DNA from: Cellulomonas sp. JH27-2
GTDB taxonomy: Bacteria > Actinomycetota > Actinomycetes > Actinomycetales > Cellulomonadaceae
DNA: 64,000 bases
NCBI RefSeq assembly: GCF_014837175.1
Contig: NZ_JACYFR010000003.1
Location: 62,001 to 126,000, forward strand
Direction of reading: 5' to 3'
In this document: one piece after another, positions 17,387 through 24,954 of the stretch
Layout: each line of letters opens with the position of its first letter
Position numbering within the stretch: position 1 is the first letter of the stretch
Notes under the pieces: model-generated
What the model saw: the letters and a program-made list of their open reading frames with translations, nothing else
Told to the model about the DNA's origin: nothing
Database searches by the model: none
Program-made: the position numbers and the translations under genes

Positions 17387-17797
17387 TCACGCCCCGTAGG
17401 CGGTGACGCCGCGGTCGTCGTCGGTCCGCACCTCGAACCAGACGGTCTTGCAGTCGCCGCTGGGGTCCACCCCCGAGCCCCAGGCGCTGGCCAGGTGGTC
17501 GATGAGCCAGACGCCGCGCCCGCCCACGTGCGAGCTGGGGACGTCCCGAAGGATCGGCTGCTCGCGGTGGCTGCTGTCGGTGGCCTCGACGCGGATGCGT
17601 TCGTCGTCGACGTCCACGCGGAGGACCACCGGTGGCCACGCGTGCTCGACGGCGTTCGTCACCAGCTCGCTGACGAGCAGCACGAGCATGTCGCGACGTT
17701 CGGCCGGGATCCCGGCCTCGGCGAGGCGGTCCGCTGCCCAGTGCCGCGCGGGCGCGACAGCCCGGTAGTGCGGGTCCACCGTCCGTTCGGCGCGCAT
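17387..17797 (-). CDS. RsbW-like ATP-binding (HATPase) regulatory protein
   Basis: This 136-residue protein has the GHKL/HATPase fold of anti-sigma-factor kinases. The N-box is ELVTNAVEHAW (about residues 44-54), and the later glycine motif is GGRGVWLIDHLASAWG. There is no sensor or membrane domain. Such short proteins act as anti-sigma factors or serine kinases on anti-anti-sigma partners in actinobacteria; no sigma or antagonist gene is adjacent. It converges on the HLAKYY gene with a single base between stops. Confidence 0.87.
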   Translation of the reverse strand: MRAERTVDPHYRAVAPARHWAADRLAEAGIPAERRDMLVLLVSELVTNAVEHAWPPVVLRVDVDDERIRVEATDSSHREQPILRDVPSSHVGGRGVWLIDHLASAWGSGVDPSGDCKTVWFEVRTDDDRGVTAYGA

Positions 17798-17909
17798 GGC
17801 CTAGCCCCCTGGATCAGGTTGTGTCGATCAGCAACGGTGGAACGGACCCGTCGATTCGGCAACTCGAACTCGGTCCGATGTCCAAGATGTCCGGATACTC
17901 GCTGTCACC

Positions 17910-19010
17910 ATGGGTGCCATGACCCCCTCGAAGCCGCAGATCCGTCGGTGGCGGCAGTACCTGGCCGACGAGCGCGCCGAGGCCGCCGTCTACCGCGACC
18001 TGGCCGCCCGGCGCACGGGTGAGGAGCGGGACATCCTGCTCGCGCTCGCGGACGCGGAGGGGCGCCACGAGCAGCACTGGCTGGACCTGCTGGGCGACGA
18101 CGCCGGTCGCCCGGTGCGCGGCGACGTCCGCACCCGCATGCTCGGCTGGTTGGCCCGGCGGTTCGGCTCGGTGTTCGTCCTCGCGCTCGCGCAGCGCGCG
18201 GAGGCGCGCTCGGAGTACGACGACGACGAGGACGCGACGCCGCAGATGGCCGCCGACGAGCGCATCCACGAGGAGGTCGTGCGCGGGCTGGCGGCTCGTG
18301 GCCGCAACCGGATGTCGGGGACGTTCCGCGCAGCGGTGTTCGGCGCCAACGACGGCCTCGTCTCGAACCTGGCCCTGGTGCTGGGCATCGGGGCGTCCGG
18401 CGCCTCGTCCGCGACCGTGCTGCTCACGGGCCTGTCCGGGCTCCTGGCGGGCGCCCTGTCCATGGGGGCCGGCGAGTACGTCTCCGTCCGCTCGCAGCGC
18501 GAGCTCCTCGAGGCCTCCCGGCCCGGCCCGGCAGCGGGCGCGGCGCTCCCGCACCTCGACGTCGACGCCAACGAGCTCGCCCTGGTCTACCGCGCGCGGG
18601 GGATGGAGCCCGGCGAGGCGCAGACGCGCGCCACCGAGGTCCTCGGCTCCCTGGAGGGCCTCTCCGCGCACACGGCGCTGGGCGTGCCGGCAGGATCGGA
18701 CCAGGCCGTGCCCGACGTGGACGAGCACGAGGTCATCGGCAGCGCGATGGGCGTCGCCGTGGCGAGCTTCTGCTTCTTCGCCTCGGGGGCGCTCATCCCG
18801 GTGATCCCCTACCTGCTCGGGGCCGAGGGCTTCGTCGCGGTGGCGTGGGCCGCAGGGCTCGTCGGTGTCGCGCTGCTCGGCACTGGTGCGACGGTGGGTC
18901 TGCTCTCCGGCACCTCGCCCGGCAAGCGCGCGCTGCGCCAGCTCGCGATCGGCTACGGCGCCGCCGCGGCGACCTACCTGCTAGGCCTCGCGTTCGGCGG
19001 CGTGGTCTAG
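17910..19010 (+). CDS. Ferritin-like/VIT1-CCC1 fusion iron transporter (MbfA-like)
   Basis: This 366-residue protein joins an N-terminal ferritin-like di-iron domain (about residues 10-140) to a C-terminal VIT1/CCC1 membrane domain (about 150-365). The first domain has ERAEAAVYRDLAARR and DAEGRHEQHWLDLL with Glu-His ligands, then ERIHEEVVRGL. The second has the entry motif VFGANDGLVSNLALVLGI and LSMGAGEYVSVRSQREL. MbfA-type fusions export or sequester iron/manganese and protect from oxidative stress. No DtxR-like box was seen directly upstream. Start is ATG 17910, with ATG 17919 as an alternative. Confidence 0.9.
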   Translation: MGAMTPSKPQIRRWRQYLADERAEAAVYRDLAARRTGEERDILLALADAEGRHEQHWLDLLGDDAGRPVRGDVRTRMLGWLARRFGSVFVLALAQRAEARSEYDDDEDATPQMAADERIHEEVVRGLAARGRNRMSGTFRAAVFGANDGLVSNLALVLGIGASGASSATVLLTGLSGLLAGALSMGAGEYVSVRSQRELLEASRPGPAAGAALPHLDVDANELALVYRARGMEPGEAQTRATEVLGSLEGLSAHTALGVPAGSDQAVPDVDEHEVIGSAMGVAVASFCFFASGALIPVIPYLLGAEGFVAVAWAAGLVGVALLGTGATVGLLSGTSPGKRALRQLAIGYGAAAATYLLGLAFGGVV

Positions 19011-19024
19011 CCGGTAGACGGGCG

Positions 19025-19453
19025 TCAGTAGTGGTCCGTCGACGGGTCGTCCGTGCTGCGGCGCTCCGGGTGCGGCCAGGCCAGGTCGAGCGCTCGGCGG
19101 AACGTGCGCACGTCGACCTTGGGGATCGCGAGCTGCCAGTCGTGCCCCGTCGCGTCGGCGCCGTCGATCGTCGTGAACGCGGCCTCGACACCGCGCGGCC
19201 GGGTGCCGTCGGTGCGGTAGATGCGGTGCGGGCCGGGCCCGATGACGGCGGCGAGGTCGTCGGGCGACCCGCCCAGCACCAGGTAGTGCCGCTTGGACCG
19301 GCCGCGCTCACCCACCAGGTAGCTCACCAGCGAGAGCTGGCGACCGGAGTCGAGGTCGGCCAGGTCCTGCTCGGGCTCGCGGCGGTTGCCCAGCCATGAC
19401 TTCAGGACGTCGGGCATCGTGCGCGTACCCGCGGTGCGCTGGATGGCTGCCAT
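19025..19453 (-). CDS. Hypothetical protein
   Basis: I do not recognise this 142-residue protein. It is hydrophilic, with YLVGERGRSKRHYLVLGGSPDDLAAVIGPGPHRIYRTDG in the middle, and appears globular, without signal peptide or membrane segment. It is divergent from the siderophore-interacting protein gene, and the iron box at 19490 lies in the shared upstream region, so it may also respond to iron. Confidence 0.65.
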   Translation of the reverse strand: MAAIQRTAGTRTMPDVLKSWLGNRREPEQDLADLDSGRQLSLVSYLVGERGRSKRHYLVLGGSPDDLAAVIGPGPHRIYRTDGTRPRGVEAAFTTIDGADATGHDWQLAIPKVDVRTFRRALDLAWPHPERRSTDDPSTDHY

Positions 19454-19489
19454 GCGCACATCGTGCCGCGTCTCACTCCCCGGAGGGGT

Positions 19490-19508
19490 TTAGGTAAGGC
19501 TCACCTCG
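19490..19508. promoter_or_regulatory. DtxR/IdeR iron box
   Basis: TTAGGTAAGGCTCACCTCG matches the actinobacterial iron-repressor consensus (TTAGGTTAGGCTAACCTAA) at 15 of 19 positions, including both TTAGGT and ACCT half-site cores. It lies directly upstream of a TATGCT -10 element and would block transcription of the siderophore-interacting protein gene when iron is plentiful. Confidence 0.82.
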
Positions 19509-19512
19509 TGCA

Positions 19513-19518
19513 TATGCT
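19513..19518 (+). promoter_or_regulatory. -10 element of a probable leaderless promoter
   Basis: TATGCT fits the TANNNT pattern and is followed by seven bases and then GTG (19526). This spacing is typical of leaderless transcripts in actinobacteria and decides the start chosen for the downstream gene. Confidence 0.6.
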
Positions 19519-19525
19519 GGGTGTC

Positions 19526-20470
19526 GTGACGACGACCATCGAGGCACCCGCCGCGACCGAGCCCGCGTTCAAGTTCTTCGCGGTGCAGGTCAGCGGAGTG
19601 CAGCGGCTGTGCCCCAGCGTCCTGCGCCTGACCTTCACGGGCGACGACCTGGACCAGTTCGCCGACAACGGGTTCGACCAGCGCATCAAGTTCTTCCTCC
19701 CGCTGGCCGGCGCCCCGTACGCCGAGCTGCTGGACCTGGGCGCGAGCGCCGACTGGTACGGCACCTGGCGTGCGCTGCCCGACGAGCGCCGCCACCCGAT
19801 GCGCACCTACACGGCCCGATCGGTCCGCAACGACCGCCGCGAGGTCGACGTCGACGTCGTCCTGCACGGCGACGTCGGCCCCGCGTCGCGCTGGGCCACG
19901 ACGGCCGCGCCGGGCGACGAGCTCGTCATCCTGGGTCCCAACGCCGGCTGCACCGGTCCGCACGGCGGCGTCGACTTCGTCCCGCCGGCCCACACCGACC
20001 GCATGCTCATCGTCGGCGACGAGACGGCCCTGCCCGCCATCGCCGGCATCCTGGAGCGCCTGCCCGCCGACGCGCGCGGCGAGGTCCTCATCGAGATGCC
20101 GTCGTCGCAGGACCGGCTCGACCTGGCGGCCCCCGCAGGCGTCACCGTGCGCTGGTACGGCCGCGACGGCCGCGAGCACGGCGAGCTGCTGGTCCCCGCC
20201 GTCCGCGCCGCGTGCGCGCGCATGCTCCCGGGCCAGGCGCCCGCCGCCGACATCGAGCTCGAGGACGTCGACGAGGACCTGCTCTGGGAGGTCCCGGTCG
20301 ACGAGCTCGGCCGGCCGCTGCGCGAGCAGGCCGCCATGTACGCGTGGCTCGCGGGGGAGTCCGGCGTCATCAAGACCCTGCGCCGCCACCTGGTCACCGA
20401 GTGCGGCGTCGACCGCAAGGCCGTCGCCTTCATGGGCTACTGGCGCCGCGGCAAGTCGGAGATCAACTGA
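19526..20470 (+). CDS. Siderophore-interacting protein (ferric-siderophore reductase)
   Basis: This roughly 314-residue flavoprotein of the ViuB/SIP family releases iron from imported ferric siderophores. It has the FAD-binding motif RTYTARSVR, the NAD(P)-binding stretch RMLIVGDETALPAIAGILERLP, and the family C-terminus YAWLAGESGVIKTLRRHLV...GYWRRGKSE. The GTG start at 19526 is favoured by the TATGCT -10 box seven bases before it; ATG 19514 or GTG 19508 are alternatives, though they would overlap the promoter. Iron control by DtxR/IdeR is strongly suggested by the box at 19490. Confidence 0.93.
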   Translation: MTTTIEAPAATEPAFKFFAVQVSGVQRLCPSVLRLTFTGDDLDQFADNGFDQRIKFFLPLAGAPYAELLDLGASADWYGTWRALPDERRHPMRTYTARSVRNDRREVDVDVVLHGDVGPASRWATTAAPGDELVILGPNAGCTGPHGGVDFVPPAHTDRMLIVGDETALPAIAGILERLPADARGEVLIEMPSSQDRLDLAAPAGVTVRWYGRDGREHGELLVPAVRAACARMLPGQAPAADIELEDVDEDLLWEVPVDELGRPLREQAAMYAWLAGESGVIKTLRRHLVTECGVDRKAVAFMGYWRRGKSEIN

Positions 20471-20475
20471 CCCGA

Positions 20476-20494
20476 CGCGCGCCTCCTCCGCGCG
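20476..20494. terminator. Short hairpin between convergent genes
   Basis: CGCGCG at 20476-20481 can pair with CGCGCG at 20489-20494 around a seven-base loop. It lies between the convergent stops of the siderophore protein gene and the LacI gene. There is no U-tract, so termination is a weak inference. Confidence 0.35.
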
Positions 20495-20502
20495 GCGAGC
20501 CT

Positions 20503-21537
20503 TCAACCGGTGGTGGACCGTCGGACCACCAGCGTGGGCGTCAGCACGGTGGCGCCGTGCTCGTGGGGTCCGCCGCGGGTCTCGGCGGTGGCCATCTCGA
20601 CGCCGCGACGCCCCATCTCCTCGCCCGGCTGGGCGACGGTCGAGATCGGGATAGGGCTGTCCCAGGCCGCGTGGTTGTTGTCGTAGCCGACGATCGCCAG
20701 GTCCGCCGGGATGGTGACGCCGCGGGACTCGGCTGCCTGCGCGATCCCGGCCGCCAGCAGGTCCGTCGCCGCGAAGACGGCATCGACCTCGGCACGGCTC
20801 ACGAGCTCGGCGAGGCGGACTCCGGCCGCGTACCCGTCGGCCCTGTTCACGCCGTCGGGCATGAGCTCGAGCGCCGGCGTGACGCCAGCCTCGCGCATCG
20901 CGCGAACGAATCCGCGTTCGCGGTCCCGGACCGGGCGCAGCGCCTCGGGGCCGCCGACGAACGCGATCCTCCGACGGCCGATGTCGAGCAGGTGCCGTGT
21001 CGCGAGGTAGCCCCCGTGCTCGTTGTCCACCGAGACGCTGCAGAAGTGGGTGGTGGGCGCCGCGTAGTTCAGCACCACGATCGGGGTGTCCGGTGGCGTG
21101 CGGCCGACGAGCTCGCCGTAGTGCTGCTCGTCGTTCAGAGTGAGCAGCACACCCGCGACACGCGACTGTGCGAACGTCGCGATGTAGCTGGCCTCGCGGT
21201 CGAGCCTTCCGTCGCTGTTGCTCATCATGAGGGCCATCGAGGCCGCTTCGGCGCCGAGCTCGGCTCCCCGCGCGATGTCGATGAACAGCGAGTTGGCCAG
21301 GTCGGTCAGGACGAGGCCGAGGATCGGGCTGTTGCCCGCCGCGAGGGAACGCGCGAGCACGTTGGGCGTGTAGTTGAGCATCGTCATGGCTCGCTGGACT
21401 CGCTCCAGGGTCGTGCCTGACACGCGTGCGGGGTGGTTGAGCACGTTCGAGACGGTGCCGATCGAGACGCCGGCGAGCTGAGCGACGTCGCTCATCCCCG
21501 CCCGGCCGCGGCCAGCGTCACTGCTGGTGGGTCGCAC
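20503..21537 (-). CDS. LacI family regulator of the rhamnoside uptake/hydrolysis operon
   Basis: This 344-residue repressor has an N-terminal LacI helix-turn-helix (VAQLAGVSIGTVSNVLNHPARVS, about residues 17-40). A periplasmic-binding-protein-like ligand domain follows, with GLVLTDLANSLFIDIARGAE, CSVSVDNEHGGYLATRHLLDIGRRRIAFVGG and AIVGYDNN. I chose the GTG at 21537 because a GAGGAGGAG ribosome binding site lies just before it. It is divergent from the ABC-transporter operon, and AAGCGCT-centred sites lie between, so it probably represses both itself and that operon until a rhamnoside or its product binds. Confidence 0.9.
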   Translation of the reverse strand: MRPTSSDAGRGRAGMSDVAQLAGVSIGTVSNVLNHPARVSGTTLERVQRAMTMLNYTPNVLARSLAAGNSPILGLVLTDLANSLFIDIARGAELGAEAASMALMMSNSDGRLDREASYIATFAQSRVAGVLLTLNDEQHYGELVGRTPPDTPIVVLNYAAPTTHFCSVSVDNEHGGYLATRHLLDIGRRRIAFVGGPEALRPVRDRERGFVRAMREAGVTPALELMPDGVNRADGYAAGVRLAELVSRAEVDAVFAATDLLAAGIAQAAESRGVTIPADLAIVGYDNNHAAWDSPIPISTVAQPGEEMGRRGVEMATAETRGGPHEHGATVLTPTLVVRRSTTG

Positions 21538-21584
21538 GCGCTCCTCCTCAAGCTGGTCGTGGTGAGGTGACGCTAGCAGGTTGG

Positions 21585-21596
21585 TGAAGCGCTCAA
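21585..21596. promoter_or_regulatory. LacI operator O1 (TGAAGCGCTCAA)
   Basis: An AGCGCT-centred near-palindrome lies 48 bases upstream of the lacI start and resembles the better site at 21695. It is placed for autoregulation of lacI. Confidence 0.6.
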
Positions 21597-21694
21597 ATCC
21601 AGAGTATCGACCACGGTGATGGTGGGCATCGATAGTTCTGCAACAGCCCACGATCTCGTTGCACTCGAGGATTCGGCAGACCTAGCCTCCCCCG

Positions 21695-21708
21695 TTGAAG
21701 CGCTTTAA
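21695..21708. promoter_or_regulatory. LacI operator O2 (TTGAAGCGCTTTAA)
   Basis: A 14-base near-perfect palindrome lies 36 bases before the substrate-binding-protein start. A half-site, GCTTCAA, follows at 21726-21732. LacI-family repressors of actinobacteria bind this kind of GCGC-centred site. Confidence 0.75.
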
Positions 21709-21744
21709 GACGAGCGCCAGCCAACGCTTCAAGGAGGAAGTGGG

Positions 21745-23070
21745 ATGTTGCAGCGTGGAAGCAAGACTCGCGTCATCGCCGGCGTGAGCATCGTGGCAGC
21801 GGGGGCGCTCGCTCTTGCTGCATGCAGCAGTTCGGACGACAACGCCACCGACGGTTCGTCCTCGTCGACCGCCGGCAAGTCCGGTTCGTTCACCTACTTG
21901 TCGTTCGCTGAGAACACGGCGATCAAGGGCACCCTGGAGAGCCTGTCGTCGGACGCCTGCAAGGACGAGAACGCGAGCTCGCCGCTCAAGGTCACGACCC
22001 AGCCGCAGGCCAGCTTCGACCAGCAGATCCAGCTCCTCGCGGGCCAGGGTGCGCTGCCGTCGATCTTCCCGGCCGGCAACTCGCCGGACGTGGCGAAGAG
22101 CCTCGACAAGGCGGGCAACCTCGTTCAGATCGGTGACGAGCTGAAGGCCCTCGGCAAGCAGGACGACATCATCCCGGCTGCGAAGTCGACCATCGAGAAG
22201 CTTTACGACGGCAAGGACTACGTCCTGCCGACGGAGTTCAACGTCGAGGGCTTCTGGTACAACAAGGAGATCTTCACGAAGGCGGGGCTAGAGGCGCCCA
22301 CCACGTGGGACGACCTCGTCAAGGACGCCGACGCGCTCAAGGCCTCGGGCATCCAGCCGTTCGCCGCTGACGGCAAGGACGGGTGGCCGCTGAGCCGCCT
22401 CGTCGGCAACTACATCTACCGGTCGCTCGGCGCCGACGCCCTGCAGGCGGTGGCCGACGGCACGGCCAAGCTGACCGACTCCGGCTACGTCGAGGCAGCG
22501 CAGAAGGTCGCCGACCTGGGCAAGGCCGGCTACTTCGGCAAGTCCGTCGGGTCCATCGACTACACGACCGCGATGAACCAGTTCCTCACCGGCAAGGCCG
22601 CCATGTACTACATGGGCAGCTGGGCCCTGTCGAACTTCAACGACCCGAAGCAGAACGTCATCGGCGCGGACAACATCGGCTTCGTCCCGTTCCCTGCCGT
22701 CACCGGTGGCAAGGGTTCGGCCGACGAGCTGGCCGCGAACGTCGGCGTCCCGCTCGCGATGGCCAAGTCGAAGTTCGACGACGGCGCCAAGGCGTGGCTC
22801 GGCTGCATCGCCGACAACTACGGGGCGGCCGCGCTCAACACCGGCGGCGTCATCACCGGCTTCAAGGTCAACGACGACTCGACCGACGTCCCGGCGCTGA
22901 CCAAGAGCGTCCAGGACACGATCGCGCACACGTCGAACACGGTCCTGTGGTTCGAGGCCCTCTTCTCCCCGAAGGCCACCACGACGAGCCAGACGAACGC
23001 CGCACTGCTCGCCACGGGCCAGCTGTCCCCGAGTGACTACATGTCCAAGATCCAGGCCGACCTCGGCTGA
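21745..23070 (+). CDS. ABC transporter substrate-binding lipoprotein (CUT1 sugar type)
   Basis: This 441-residue extracellular binding protein has a lipoprotein signal with the lipidated Cys at residue 27 (LALAAC). Family-1 features follow: VLPTEFNVEGFWYNKEIFTKAGLEAPTTWDDLV, a typical sugar-binder stretch, and GKAAMYYMGSWALSNF. It is followed by two permease genes and two glycosidase genes, so the cargo is probably a rhamnose-containing glycoside or oligosaccharide. A strong AAGGAGG ribosome binding site precedes the ATG. No ATPase gene is present; CUT1 systems often share MsiK or MsmX encoded elsewhere. Confidence 0.93.
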   Translation: MLQRGSKTRVIAGVSIVAAGALALAACSSSDDNATDGSSSSTAGKSGSFTYLSFAENTAIKGTLESLSSDACKDENASSPLKVTTQPQASFDQQIQLLAGQGALPSIFPAGNSPDVAKSLDKAGNLVQIGDELKALGKQDDIIPAAKSTIEKLYDGKDYVLPTEFNVEGFWYNKEIFTKAGLEAPTTWDDLVKDADALKASGIQPFAADGKDGWPLSRLVGNYIYRSLGADALQAVADGTAKLTDSGYVEAAQKVADLGKAGYFGKSVGSIDYTTAMNQFLTGKAAMYYMGSWALSNFNDPKQNVIGADNIGFVPFPAVTGGKGSADELAANVGVPLAMAKSKFDDGAKAWLGCIADNYGAAALNTGGVITGFKVNDDSTDVPALTKSVQDTIAHTSNTVLWFEALFSPKATTTSQTNAALLATGQLSPSDYMSKIQADLG

Positions 23071-23076
23071 CCCACC

Positions 23077-23119
23077 CCCGGCGCGGTGCCGGGTGCGCAC
23101 GAAGACCAGTGCACCCGGC
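23077..23119 (+). promoter_or_regulatory. Mutually exclusive hairpins between binding-protein and permease genes
   Basis: CCCGGC (23077-23082) can pair with GCCGGG (23088-23093). Alternatively GCCGGGTGC (23088-23096) pairs perfectly with GCACCCGGC (23111-23119). Both use the same middle segment, so only one can form. A hairpin here would protect the binding-protein mRNA or cause partial termination, giving more binding protein than permease. Confidence 0.55.
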
Positions 23120-23157
23120 GCCGCGGCGCGAACTTCGTCACGAAGGTGTGAAATCCC

Positions 23158-24042
23158 ATGAAGTCCGTCCTCGGCGATCGCCGTGCGATCTTCCTGCTCC
23201 TGGCGCCGGCCCTCACGGTCTACTCGCTGATCATCCTCATCCCCGTCTTCTGGTCACTGGGCTACACAGTGTTCGAAGGCAACGCGATCAACGGGTTCTC
23301 GTTCGTCGGACTGGACAACATCAAGCAGCTGTTCAGCGACCCTGACGTCCACCAGGCGCTCTGGTTCACGGTTCGGTTCGCCCTCGTCCTGACGGCCGTG
23401 CAGGTCGCACTGGGCTACCTGCTGGCGCTGCTGTACGTCTTCGTGCTCCGCAAGGCGTCCAACCTGATCCGCACCCTCGTGTTCTTCCCGGTCGTCCTCC
23501 CGACGGTCGCGGTCTCGCTGCTGTTCCAGCAGCTGTTCGAGTACGCCCCCCGCAACGGTCCCGTGAACTCGATCCTCAACGTCTTCGGGATCCCCAGCGT
23601 CGACTGGTTCGGCACGAGCACGTCGTCGTTCTGGGTGCTCATCCTCATGGAGACGTGGCGCTCGATGGGGTTCTACGCAGTCCTGCTCTACGCGGGACTG
23701 GTGGACATCCCCGAGGAGGTCCTCGAGTCGTCCCGCCTGGACGGTGCCTCGGGCCTCCGGCTGGTGCGCCACATCGTCATTCCGCTGTCGATGCCCGTGC
23801 TGCTCTCGTCGATCATCTTCTCGATCAACGGGACGTTGAAGATCTTCGACTCGGTCATCGCACTGACCAACGGCGGCCCAGGAACGTCCACGACACCCCT
23901 GACCGTCCTGATGTTCCAGACGTCCTTCGGGTACGGCGAGTACGGCTACGGCAGTGCGATCGCGCTGCTGCTGACGATGCTGTGCCTCATCGTGACGATC
24001 TTCATCTTCCGTTCCTCGCGCCGCGACCTGACCAAGGCCTGA
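23158..24042 (+). CDS. ABC transporter permease (CUT1, MalF type)
   Basis: This 294-residue inner-membrane protein has six hydrophobic segments and the permease EAA loop EEVLESSRLDGASGLRLVRHIVIPLSMPVL (about residues 183-212), where it contacts the shared ATPase. It is the second gene of the operon, 87 bases after the binding protein, and the next permease follows after three bases. It forms a heterodimer with the MalG-type partner. Confidence 0.94.
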   Translation: MKSVLGDRRAIFLLLAPALTVYSLIILIPVFWSLGYTVFEGNAINGFSFVGLDNIKQLFSDPDVHQALWFTVRFALVLTAVQVALGYLLALLYVFVLRKASNLIRTLVFFPVVLPTVAVSLLFQQLFEYAPRNGPVNSILNVFGIPSVDWFGTSTSSFWVLILMETWRSMGFYAVLLYAGLVDIPEEVLESSRLDGASGLRLVRHIVIPLSMPVLLSSIIFSINGTLKIFDSVIALTNGGPGTSTTPLTVLMFQTSFGYGEYGYGSAIALLLTMLCLIVTIFIFRSSRRDLTKA

Positions 24043-24045
24043 TCG

Positions 24046-24954
24046 ATGACTGTCATCCAACACCCCTCCGAGCTCCGCCCGGCCGTCAAGGCATCGTCGG
24101 TCTCCGGTCGTCGCCGCAGCGCTCGTCGCCCGATGCGCACCATCGGGAACGTCGTCCTCGCTGCGCTGCTCCTCCTGATCGTCCTGGTCCCGCTCGTCTG
24201 GCTCGTGATGGGGTCTTTCAAGACCCAGTCCGAGTTCCTCAACAACCCGGCCTTCGCGCTGCCCGACAGCTGGACGAACTTCAGCAACTACTCGGCCGCG
24301 ATCACCGAAGGCCACCTGGGCACCTACGTCCGCAACAGCATCCTCACCGTCTTCCCGGCGCTGTTCCTGACGATCCTGTTCGGCGTCGCCGCCGGGTTCG
24401 CGCTCGAGGTCATGGTCTGGAAGGGACGCGGCACGGTCCTCATCGCGTTCCTCGCCGGCATCATGGTCCCGGGCCAGATGATCCTTCTGCCGCTGTTCAC
24501 CATCTACTTCAAGCTGCACCTGACGGGCACGCTGCTGCCGCTGATCATCACGTACACCGCGATCGGTCTCCCGCTGACCGTCTTCATGATGGCCACGTTC
24601 TTCCGCAGCGTCCCGCGCGAGATCTTCGAGGCCGCGACGCTCGACGGTGCGACCATCGTGCGGCAGTTCTTCTCGATCGGGCTGCCGATGGTCCGCAACG
24701 CCATCTTCACCGTCGCCCTCGTGCAGTTCTTCTTCCTCTGGAACGACCTGCTCATCGCGCTGACGTTCACCAGCAGCGACGACCTGCGCACGATCCAGGT
24801 GGGTCTGCTGAACTTCCAGGGCCAGTTCGGCCAGATCGAGTACGGGCCGACGCTCGCGGCCATCTGCCTCAACGTCTTCGGGACCCTCGTCATCTACCTG
24901 TTCCTGAACAAGCGGGTCATGAAGGGTCTGACGGCGGGCTCGGTGAAGGGATGA
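24046..24954 (+). CDS. ABC transporter permease (CUT1, MalG type)
   Basis: This 302-residue permease has the family features VPLVWLVMGSFKTQSEFLNNPAFALPDSWTNF and the EAA loop PREIFEAATLDGATIVRQFFSIGLPMVR (about residues 190-217). The C-terminus KRVMKGLTAGSVKG is typical of MalG-like proteins. Its stop overlaps the GH78 ATG by four bases, tying transporter and rhamnosidase translation together. Confidence 0.94.
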   Translation: MTVIQHPSELRPAVKASSVSGRRRSARRPMRTIGNVVLAALLLLIVLVPLVWLVMGSFKTQSEFLNNPAFALPDSWTNFSNYSAAITEGHLGTYVRNSILTVFPALFLTILFGVAAGFALEVMVWKGRGTVLIAFLAGIMVPGQMILLPLFTIYFKLHLTGTLLPLIITYTAIGLPLTVFMMATFFRSVPREIFEAATLDGATIVRQFFSIGLPMVRNAIFTVALVQFFFLWNDLLIALTFTSSDDLRTIQVGLLNFQGQFGQIEYGPTLAAICLNVFGTLVIYLFLNKRVMKGLTAGSVKG

